From: Pythium myriotylum
Taxonomy: Eukaryota > Oomycota > Peronosporomycetes > Pythiales > Pythiaceae
Assembly: GCA_023091665.1 (NCBI GenBank)
Contig: JALJCQ010000030.1
Coordinates: forward strand, 436,501-500,500
Reading direction: 5' to 3'
DNA: 64,000 nt
How positions within the stretch are numbered: position 1 is the first letter of the stretch; every line of letters begins with the position of its first letter. Position numbers and translations under genes: made by a program. The notes under the pieces were generated by a model that was given only the letters and a program-made list of their open reading frames with translations, searched no databases and was not told the DNA's origin. Shown one piece after another: positions 40,601 to 49,926 of this stretch.

Positions 40601-42735
40601 AATGCCGTCCGAGCATGCTCAAGTTGGGTCCCATCCTGCAACCTAGCATCTGTCAACTCGTAAAGAGCTCCAGCATATGTGGCGAAATTGTTGATGAAGC
40701 GATGATAATAATTGAGACTTCCCAAGAACTTCTGCACACCTTTCATAGTTGTCGGGAATGGCATATCCATCACTGTTTTGAGATTTCTCGGAGCACTACA
40801 GATACCTTCCCTTGACACAATGTGGGAGAGGAATTCCACTGACTTCTTACCGAAAGCACTCTTGGGCAAGCTGATGGAAATCCCCCATTCTCTAAAAGAG
40901 GCAAACAAGGCTCTCAGCATCTGGCACATTTCATCCCAAGTTCTAGCACCGAAATTGATGTCGTCGATATACGAGCGGCGATACAACACGGGTCTAGCAT
41001 CCGCCGGTGCTGCCTCGGCTACGTGAAAAGCATCCTGAGACAGGGGCACATCCGTAGCTTGATCTTCCCCTTGCATATTACCGGCTAAGTCCCGTACTTC
41101 ATCCGGAAGATAGCCAACGAACTTGACATCCTGGCCCTGGCTTCTAAGACATCTGACTGTGGCCCACAAACAATTGTCAATTATTCGTTGATAGATTTGC
41201 GGGGAGTTCTTGAATCCTTGAGGCATTCTTAACCATTCAAAATGTCCAAGTGGACAAATGAAAGCCGTGATGAGTCGTGCTCGCTTGGTCAACGGCACTG
41301 CCCAAAACCCGCTCGCGTTGTCTAAGGAACACATCCACATGACGGATTCAAAGTTGTCTAACAAATCCTCGATGTGGGGCATGGAGTAAACCATCAGCAC
41401 AGTCAATCGATTGACTCGACGATAGTCTACGCACAATCGAATATCAATACCATTCTTTTTGAGGACGACGACAATAGGTGATGCCCAGCTTGAATTCGAG
41501 TGTCTCGCTAACCCTGCACGCAACAACCCACGTAGAAGTTCATACAATTTCCCTAGTAGGTGCGGAGGTAGTCTTCGCGCTTTCTCGTTCACTATTTCGT
41601 TCCCCGTCACCTCAATATCACACACCACACCTTTTGCCGGGGGGGAAAGGGCATTACCCGAGCTGCAAAACTGTCCTTCTTTAAGCACCTCTCGCAGCTG
41701 AGCCAATTCTTCTGGAGTGTTTTCCTCTTCCCCCACATCCGCTGTATCTAGGTCCACTGGAGCTGGGGCTTCGTCACTGAATTCTGGTATTAACGCCAGC
41801 TGTCCTTGCATATCCTCCACCGACATCTCCACACCTTCATGTAAGAACACTTCTTCACCTAACGCATCTTGGTTAATAGTTGACGGGTCCAGTCCCTCAA
41901 TAGTAAAGACGCCGGGAATCACATCTCCGACATGGCAAACTGCAGGGACATTGCTGAAGTCTTGAATTAGAGGCTGCCGTTGAGCTTCTCTGGCTCTTTG
42001 ATATAGATCCGCATACTGAGGGTCACCCAATTCTTGGATGGTCAGCATGGGTACTGGCTCTTCATACGGACAGGCGCATTCCTGCGCCATGAGATCAATC
42101 CGGATCCCGGCCCGAACCATAAAGTCAGTGCCGAGGATGATTAAGGAACGTGCTTCGAACTCGCCGACCCACATCTCCACCGCATATACTAAGTTGGGTC
42201 CCAGCCGAATCTTTACCACGGTCTTCCCTTGAGCCGCTAATGGTGAATCCCCTACCCCATAGAAGTTGCGATCACTGTCAAACCTCCGGACTTTCAGCTT
42301 CAGAGTCTTCACTAAATCGCTATGCACGAGGCTGATGTTAGCCCCCGTATAAAGCAAGAGGGGAGTCTCCTCGTCATTCACTGCGCCCCTCACGAAGACT
42401 TGTATGGGGTCTTCCTGCTCCAGCTGATGATCACTCCACCAACCTCTTCTCTCACCTTCCTGAAGGGATAGCTCCACCGTATCATGTAGGTTCCCTCGCC
42501 CACTCATTTCTTGTCCCACGTATGCATATACAGTCGCTCGTAACCCTTCTTTTTCTGCATTCATGATTTCGTCGAGCACAACATTTGCTTTTTCTTCTAG
42601 TATCTCTTGATCTTCTTCCTCCCGTCTTGATCCTTCATGTATACCCGATATCTGAATTGCTTCATTTCGAGTTTTCGTATGCACACATAGATCACTTCCA
42701 GCGTCCGCCCTTATCACGTCAGATTCGCTGGGCAA
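37603..42735 (-). pseudogene. S pol: protease, RT, dual RNase H, integrase, chromodomain (three stops)
   Basis: A single frame runs from 42735 to 37603, broken by TAG 39457-39459, TGA 39172-39174 and TGA 38200-38202. The protease site reads LLYTGAN: the catalytic Asp is Tyr (codon 42349-42351). RT has LDNASGFW and YIDD. The first RNase H lacks its Asp (LYVNTW). The second has FDGAVRS, SEYQG, CGDSRIV and NQAAD. The integrase has the zinc region, D (MDFATP), D (RHDRDPAF) and E (KQERNV). The chromodomain is at the C-terminus (EVEAILNDRV...YLVKWLGY). The order and motifs match E1 pol, so the two elements are related. Confidence 0.92.
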
Positions 42736-42746
42736 CTGAGGGCGAG

Positions 42747-44947
42747 CTAGTTTAACTGCTCAAACAACTGCTCGGCTGTCACCTCACCACCTCTAACTTG
42801 TTCTCGGAGCTTGAACAAACTATCGAGCAACGTCCGACACACTCGCGTGGGGTGGCCGGTCCGATGACAGTGATTGCATACCTCATTTTTCCAACACTTC
42901 TCCACACTGTGGCCCCGGCGACCACATTCCCCGCAAATGAGAGTCTGAAGTTTGTCGTTTCCGGAGGGATTGGATCTAGACGGCGGAGTTGGGGGTCGTG
43001 GCTTTCGTTCTTCGAACTGAACCCGAGAGGCTGGGGCGGGAGCAGCCTGCGATGGTATGTCGACGGCGTTCACCCTTGGCTTCTCGGACTTCGGCGCTGG
43101 GACGGTTGCTGTGGGTTATTCTTCTTCGCGTTCCTGGCTATCGTAGTCTCATGCTGTATGAGGACTCGCTCGAGTTCCTGCATACTCTTGAAAGGACTAT
43201 AGCGAAGTTGAGTTGGCATAGTCTTTTCGATAGCCGAGTCGAAAAACAACTCGAGGTGCTCACTGAATTCTTTGGGATCTTCTTCATAGTCAATGCCGGC
43301 CTTCAGCGCTGCTGCATTGAGACGGTATAGATAATCAACTGGCTTTTCATCTTGTCACTGGAACGTTTTGAAATAAGAGCGTTGAACTGAAAGAGCATCA
43401 CGACAGTAGCGCTTGTGGAAATGCTTGAGTGTCTTGGTCCAGCTCTTCCTCACTTCCTTTGGCAATTGTTTCCACCAAAACCGAACGGCCCCGCCTAGAT
43501 TATTGACAAACGCCTCAAGCCGCTGTTCTTTTGTCCAGTTGTACAGATTGGCCGCGTAGGTGAAGTTAGCGAGCCAGCGAACGGCTTCCTCCACACTTCT
43601 ATTGCGACCGTCGAACATGCGGAGTTGTACATTCTGGATGACGGCCATTGTAGATCTTTCTGTCGACTTCGTCGCAAACGGGATGTCTTGAGCAAGCAAT
43701 CCCATATCATCCCACTCGTCTTCGTCACCTTCACTGTCTGAAGAGTCGGAAGAGAGGATGTCTTGGACCAAGCGCACCGACTTCTTGTTTCTGACGCGCT
43801 TTTGCTTCTCCGAGCGACTCTCTTCGGCCGCCGAACCGTCGGTGTCGGTATTCCTGCCTCGACCTTCCTTCTTTGAGATTTTCTGGCTGGGTTTGTCCAC
43901 AACCTTAGATCCTTTCGCCACGACTGTCGAATTCTTAGCTTTTCCTTTGGCTCTCTTATGGACCGTCGACTTGACTTCGTCCACCGCGGCTTCTACTTCA
44001 GACATATCCATGGTCTTCAGTGCGTCTAACGCTTCCATGGCAAACTCGGGGCCAATGTCACTGTTGAGCGCAAGCTTGAGAAGAGCGCGCGCCGCAGGAT
44101 CGTCATAGCTCAGCGCCCTCAGCGCCCGAACTGCGTCTTTCACGCCTAGCTGCCCTTCTTCAGCCAATCGGAGCACCGCAGTCGCACCGACTTCAGCATC
44201 CTCCTCGTCTAATATGGCCCATGGATCACCTTCTGGTTTCGTCTTCTTCTTGGTGTTGGGGGTCGAGTCCTGACTGGAGAGTCCGTCGAAGTCGAGGGTC
44301 TTCTGTACGGGCAGAGCTTGGGCGCGTTCTATGGTCTTCTTGAGGCTGGCCTCGACGGTGTTCATAATCGAGTCTCCTTGAGCCGCATCTACCGTCTCTT
44401 GGGTGACCTTCTGCATTTGTTTGGCGTGCGGTCGCGGGGTAAACATAGCATCCTCCATGATCTTGTATACCGCTGGACCGAACTCTGCGCCCTTAGTCTG
44501 ATAATACTTGAGCGAACACTCCCATTCATACTCCGAAACGAGCAATGACGTCATATAGTCGGCATCTGCTAGCAGGGCTTCCGGAGGTACTGTCTTAATC
44601 AACCCAAAGGTATCACGGCGAATTATCTCGTATCCCATCGCTTTGAATACTCGTTCCATAAACTCGATGACCTGATCATAGGTCTCGAAGTGCATGGAGA
44701 GCAACTTCTCACGGTCAAGCACTGAGATGTTTGCATTGGCCCATGATTTTTTCTGGATCCGATAGGCGGAGAACCAGCTGGTCGGATCTGCTGAATGAGT
44801 CGTGATCATCCGGATGAATGTTTCTCGGATCGACACAGCTTCCGAGAACTTGTAGATCTTGTTGGTGTCCAACCGTCCTCCCACGGGTTGGAACGGAAGG
44901 TTGAATACCGGCGCTTCCGACTTGGTCTCTTGTTGTGTTGATGCCAT
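42747..44947 (-). pseudogene. S gag (TGA and one frameshift)
   Basis: Starts at the Met at 44947 (MASTQQETK). TGA at 43355-43357 interrupts the capsid region just before DYLYRLNAA, which aligns with E1 gag. A roughly 1-nt loss near 43110 then moves the frame. The final frame (43073-42747) holds two zinc knuckles, CGECGRRGHSVEKC and CNHCHRTGHPTRVC. One TGACAGTGAT copy (42865) lies exactly in the CNHCH codons. Confidence 0.88.
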
Positions 44948-44978
44948 CGTGCTTGTCTTGGGTTCGGCTTCTAACTCT

Positions 44979-44997
44979 GCTCCTGGCATACGCACCA
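44979..44997 (-). other. S primer-binding site
   Basis: Minus strand TGGTGCGTATGCCAGGAGC, two bases inside the LTR and identical to the E1 site at 22708-22726. Confidence 0.75.
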
Positions 44998-44999
44998 GA

Positions 45000-45954
45000 T
45001 GACGTGTAGTAGGGTCAAAATTCGCAGCTTACTGGCGTATGTGCTGGACTTGACACTTCCCACCGCCTTCGCAGACTTTAGGGAACTTGCTTGGACTTGT
45101 TCCAAACCGGACTTGTGACTCTCAGAACTCTTTGAAGCAAGAGTTAGAGCTTGGAACCCACCACGTATGACTGCCTCACACAGTCCACGGGTAAGCAATC
45201 GCAGCAGCAACGATCTTCAGCACCGAGTCCTCTCCACGTCCACTCAACACTGCAACACCCGTGTACTCTGGGTGGTTGACAGTGATCGCAAACGGGAGCC
45301 TTTCGATACAAACGGGGTCTTGATTGGTTGACAGTGATCACAACCAGCGGAGTTGGACTGAACGAAGCGCCCTTCCCACACTTGGATGTCCCTTCACCTC
45401 AGACCAGACTTGTTGACGCCGGCCGACTTCTCTGAGGTGAAGAGGAAGATCGCTATCGATTCACTTGAGCTTGACTTGGCAAATTGGGGAGTTTTTTACT
45501 TATCGTTTTTCCTACTCTGTGTTTTCCTGAAATGTCGCCTAGGGGGCCCTTCCTTGAGATCTTTTGGTGAAGGGTCGCGATGTCACTATCGACCCTTCCG
45601 GTAGTGACCAACTGGTCACTACCGATGATAATGTCACTATTCAAAGGAGGTCCCTATCCTAGCGGTTTCTGTCCTAAAATATATACTGCAGTAGACTGCA
45701 CTAGAATAAAAAGAACTTAGCTAATTCTTGGGCCGATCGCCGAAGCGCTACTTGAAATGACAGCGATCATAACCACTGCCAAAGACCCGATTCTTGAACA
45801 ACTTCCGATGACAGTGATCGTAACCACTATCAAGGCTGGATCTTCACCGACGATGTACTTGGTACTTCCGGGCTCGGCGGCTGGAGCCTTCGCCGAAATC
45901 GTGGTGAGTCTTGCTACCACTCGTGCCCGGGAAATCGCCAGCCACTACACGTCA
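45000..45954 (-). repeat. S LTR (only copy in the S block)
   Basis: 955 bp, TGACGTGTAGT...ACTACACGTCA. It is flanked on one side by the PBS and on the other by the helicase 3' end and a purine-rich tract (AAAGGGCGGA), so both sides are element-internal, as in a one-LTR circle. It holds three exact TGACAGTGAT copies and one variant. It is nearly identical to the solo LTR at 59732-60692. Confidence 0.9.
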
Positions 45955-48255
45955 TCCGCCCTTTGCGAATCCGCAGACGACGGTGAGCACAAACGCGTGT
46001 GGAGGCGGCGATCCCTCATCTTCCTCTTGGCGTCGTCTGTAGTAGTCGTGTCGTCAATCTGGGGTATCTCCAACTCGAGTTCACTCATGTAGAGGCAATC
46101 CCAGTAAATGTCAGCCTTGAGCGTCGCTCGGTGAGCCAACACAAACAGATAATCCTTGGCTCTAGTCAAGGCCACTAGAGTTCTTGCCTTCTTCTCTGCG
46201 AGGAAACCCAGTCCGCCAACTCGCGTCATCGATACGATGGCTATGTCGGCTTCCCGGCCTTGACAAGAGTCAATTGTAACCACATCAATCTCGAGAGTGG
46301 GGCTCCATCGTCGGCGAGCGTCGTCTAAAACTTCCTGGAGTCGGACACGCTGTTCCGTGTATGGCGTGATAATCAACAACGTCGTTTGACTTTTCTTCGC
46401 TCGCTTGCATTCGCGCATTATCTGGAGCACTAGTTCCAACGTCTTCCACAACTCCACTTGATTCACATACTTGCCACCCCGCTTGTTTCGATTCTGATCT
46501 TCATTTTCACAAGAAATCATAGCTACTCGAGCCCTTCCCATCATTCGAGCTTGATTACTTCGTTCTTCCCTGTCTCCGATCACTGTCATCTCGAAACCCA
46601 CTTGGACAGATTGCAAGTACGGCTCAGAGCGCGGCCCTTTATGGCTGAGCTCGTAATCGTAAAAACCCGCAACCCATGCGCCGATCTGCCGATGACACCG
46701 ATGTTGAGCGGTAAGCGTCACTCCCGGGAACTTCTCATAGAGGTAACTGCAGCCGTGCAGAAAACTCCAGCTCAACTTGTGCCGCTTGTCTCCTTCCTCA
46801 TACCACTCCGCCAGCTCTTCCCGGAACTCGATTCTTCCTGGTAGTTGGTTTGGGTCCCCGATGGGGACGAAAACCCTGGTCGCCGGGCGCATGGAGTGTA
46901 TCACCGAGCATTCGACAGTCTGGGCCGCTTCATCGTTGATCAACAACACACAAGGATAGCTGGATAAATCTTCACGCCCAAATGTTGATGTTGTGCCGAA
47001 CACGACCATAGCTTGATCCAACAGCCGATTCTCATAGGTTCTTATCGCACTCCCGGACTGTTGACATTGATCCAGCAGATATTGCAGATAGTATTGTTGA
47101 TACTTGACCCCCACGTCCTTGGGCATCTCGCCAATCCGCAGAATTCGTGAGGTCGGTACGTGCCCTTCATCTACTACCCGCCGTAGGTCTTCGTCAATAG
47201 CAGTGTTGGTCTCAGAGGTCACAAAAATTCTTGCACGCGGGAACGCCTCAGTGTACACAGCGATAATTCCCGCGATCAATCTGGTCTTCCCACATCCGAA
47301 CGGTCCCCGAATGGGAATGATGCCACGATATAGCACCACCTGGTTCAAAGCGTAAGCTTGATCGAGTGTAAGCTCTCCTTGTCCATCATTTTCTTCTCCA
47401 CACAGTCGCTGGAAATTCTTCCCACTCATGATCAATCGAAGCTCCTTGTCATCACGAATAATGAGCTTGGTGTCTCGGCGCATTAACTTGGACAACAGAG
47501 GCACCTCCGTACAGGCGTCTATCAATCCCTATCAATCCTCGCCAATAGAACAATCCTCGCCAATAGAACCCTTTCTGTTTCCGTGCCACCTTCCAACGGA
47601 TGTCGGCCAGCCAGAAAGCCTGCCCGTCGTAGCGACAGAGCACGGCAAAGTAACGAGTCGCATCTTGGCCTACCGTGTCCAAAGTCCCGAAAGTGGTGGC
47701 TTTGGTCGACTGCACGAAATCGCGATGCACCGAAGATTGTATGTTGGCTCGCCCAGGTACGATCACTGTCATGCAGTCCAGCATGGCTTTTGCATAAGGT
47801 CTCATGCTCGCACGATGGTATCTCTCAAAGTAAGTCGAGGCTGGGCACGGACCAATGATATCAACCCAGAACCTGTCTGGCAGCATCTCACCTCGAGCTT
47901 TCATTTCGCGCAACTCACGACGTCGATCATGTACCTGATGCCTTGCTTGCAGTACGCAGGACAGCACCATAGCGAGCCTGTAGTCGTCCACTGATCGAAA
48001 CTCGTCCATATAAACTCGCTGTTTGGCGTAAAAAGCCCAATGCCGACAGATACTGACCCAATGTACGCCGGGGCTCGTGAAGTCTACCATGAGGCAGCAC
48101 TTCTCCCCGGCGCAGCAATAGCTCGAGGCCTCGGGTTGCCTTCCCCATTTGCGAACTCCGAAGTGGCGCAATAGTAGGGGTTCGAATCTTGCCGGATCAA
48201 TAGCCGCATAGATCATCACACACATTTCAGTCAACCTTCTAAAGCCTTGGTTCAT
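45945..48255 (-). pseudogene. S helicase gene: SF1 (UPF1-like) helicase with an N-terminal extension
   Basis: The upstream frame (48255-47452) and downstream frame (47525-45945) join as one 767-codon ORF once one copy of a 10-bp tandem duplication (47519-47538) is discounted. An adjacent 18-bp in-frame duplication (47533-47568) also occurs. The helicase half has Walker A GPFGCGKT, Walker B NDEAAQ, motif III GDPNQLPG, motif V TIDSCQGREAD and motif VI VALTRAK, a UPF1/SMUBP2-like superfamily 1 set. The N-terminal 250 residues are not recognised. The gene overlaps the ORF3 end by 17 nt and runs a few bases into the LTR. It could unwind element nucleic acid during replication. That is inference. 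Confidence 0.85.
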
Positions 48256-48667
48256 CGAGGAACTCTTGAGGATAGTGATGGGTTTCCATGGACTCGTGGA
48301 TACTGTACGCCCACTCCTTCAGAATTTTCTCATACCTCGTACCTTGGCCCAAGTCGGAGTCCGCTCTCTTCCAGGCCCAATCAATTAGTTCATCACTCGT
48401 CCAGGCCATCGCCTCCTTGTCTTGTACTTGATAGTGGTCGTCCCATCTTAGCAGCTTCACTTCTGCACCCATTGAACGGTTGTATTCGAGGAGATCTTCT
48501 ACTGGGCTAGAATATGATAATGAATGCGGTCGGGGAGCATCCGACGATGCCAGAGCCGACTGCTCCGTAATAGCCGCGGTGGTGTTATCATTCTCCGTCG
48601 TGACTGCATCTTCAGGTGGTTCTGTACCTTCGTCTTCTCTGGGTAGCGTTGCTGCTGGTTCCCCAAC
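48239..48667 (-). pseudogene. S ORF3, 3' part, continuing from 33972
   Basis: The frame is open from the X-B edge to a stop at 48239. Joined to 33972-36286 it completes a 913-codon ORF. This part is acidic and Ser/Thr-rich, then more ordered (WDDHYQ, WTSDELIDWAWKRA). The helicase gene Met at 48255 overlaps its last codons. Confidence 0.75.
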
Positions 48668-48970
48668 TGTAACGGTCCACGACCGTGCACAGCACCTGCG
48701 CTTGAGGAAGCGTGAGCAGCCGCTCCGAGTCGACTCCTGTCGACGAGCGCCAAGGACTTGGCAAAAGGCGAACTGATTGTATTCAGATTATTCCCCTGGG
48801 GAATAATCCCCCCTATACCTGATATCCCTGGTATCTAATACCCAGGGATATCCCCTACTGAATCTAATAAAAGAGAGTCACTACTTAGGGTAACTTTTCC
48901 CCTAAGTGGACCACACACATTATGTACCTACACAACCTAACCTACTTGTGTAACCTTGTACCCCGTTACA
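48668..48970 (-). repeat. X-B left LTR (3')
   Basis: 303 bp, TGTAACGG...CCGTTACA. One substitution from the other three X LTRs near 48735. Confidence 0.93.
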
Positions 48971-49926
48971 CCACCCCCCACCCAAAATGAGGAACACCCT
49001 TGTCCCTACTTTAGGAACAGCCGTGTCCTAGAAAAGGAACACGAGCCTATTCCAGTACGGAATTTCCGAGGACCCACACGGAAATGGGTACAGACTCATG
49101 GCGACCATGAGCGCGAAGTCGCGTGTCGATTTTTCGACAACGACTGATCGAGAGCCGCAGCGGCTTGGCGCAACACCTCGCTGCGTCATGAGACGCATGC
49201 AGACGTGCGCGCGGTCGCCAGCGACCACTGGATCATGACGATCCCCCAAAACTGGGCCATTTTGCCGTCTGACGGCGGCAAGCCAAAATGGCATGGTCAG
49301 ACGACCATTGCGAGACGAGCAGAGCTCGCGGCAAGCCCAAACTTGGCACACACTCTCAGTGCGATGGGTTCTTGCCTTGTGCAAGCGTACAGACCTGTAC
49401 GATGCGAACTCGCAAACTTCGTCTCTTGACGGTGCCCAGAACTGGGTCCAGTCCAATACTGGAGACTGTGGTCGGTGGGTATCCACCGCGAGTACTACCA
49501 AGTACTCGAGAGGCTGGCTAGCCTCATCCAGCGACTCAACTGAGTGCGTGGAGTGCGGGGATACCCGTGGCAGTCGGACAACGACGTTGCCGGGCAACTT
49601 CGTGTTGTCGGCCACACGCTCGGGCGTGATGGCTACACCGCAGAGAACTGCTCGGTGTAGCAACACCAGACTGAGCCAGCCACTCTGGCTTGGTGCGAGC
49701 GTTGTCCAACGCAACCGATGAGGTCGGTGGACGTTGTCGAAGCTTCGACTGCGCCGAACGCGGCGTTCTCGCCATCTTCATGGCCTTCTGCTTGGGTCTT
49801 GTACCCATGTCTATAATAGACAGGGACAGTCGACTTGACTGAGACGGACCGTCCGTGTGCTCCACTGAGCGTCTTCCTTGAGGAACTTGAGACACTTCTC
49901 ATCTTGATGGAGGTGGTCGGTCCCAC
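48971..49926 (-). other. X-B region between pol and the 3' LTR
   Basis: Matches 27114-28069. No convincing gene. Confidence 0.5.

Larger units (their letters stand above)
34025..47771. repeat. dispersed motif TGACAGTGAT, about 23 exact copies in S
   Basis: Plus-strand copies start at 36384, 36447, 36508, 37405, 37485, 37536, 40531, 42865, 45277, 45329 and 45809. Minus-strand copies (ATCACTGTCA) start at 34025, 34502, 34553, 34655, 34706, 35471, 39184, 39637, 40100, 42271, 46579 and 47762. One-base variants lie at 45758 and near 38163. The usual extension is GATGACAGTGATCGYA. Copies fall in the LTR, noncoding parts and genes, where they encode different peptides by frame (DSDR, MTVIA, CDHCH). 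About 0.03 copies would be expected by chance in 14.7 kb on both strands. Confidence 0.9.
33972..48667 (-). mobile_element. S: circularly permuted, single-LTR Ty3/Gypsy element with helicase and Myb-like genes
   Basis: 14.7 kb between X-A and X-B, with CCAAC at both edges. Read on the minus strand from its only LTR (45954-45000): PBS, gag, pro-pol with chromodomain, a long third ORF running into the X-A edge, its continuation at the X-B edge, a helicase gene, then the same LTR. The third ORF is in frame across the edges (913 codons when one CCAAC is dropped), so the edges were once adjacent. An ordinary two-LTR copy would be about 15.6 kb. The 10-mer TGACAGTGAT is scattered throughout. Confidence 0.88.

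Noticed and set aside
45005..45949. S LTR ends at TGTAGT...ACTACA
   Set aside because: Both the S LTR and the solo LTR extend four to five bases further as TGACG...CGTCA, and only the longer version gives a GAAG duplication at the solo copy.
33972..48667. S as two unrelated fragments trapped between X copies
   Set aside because: CCAAC is present at both edges and ORF3 is in frame across them, so the edges were contiguous.
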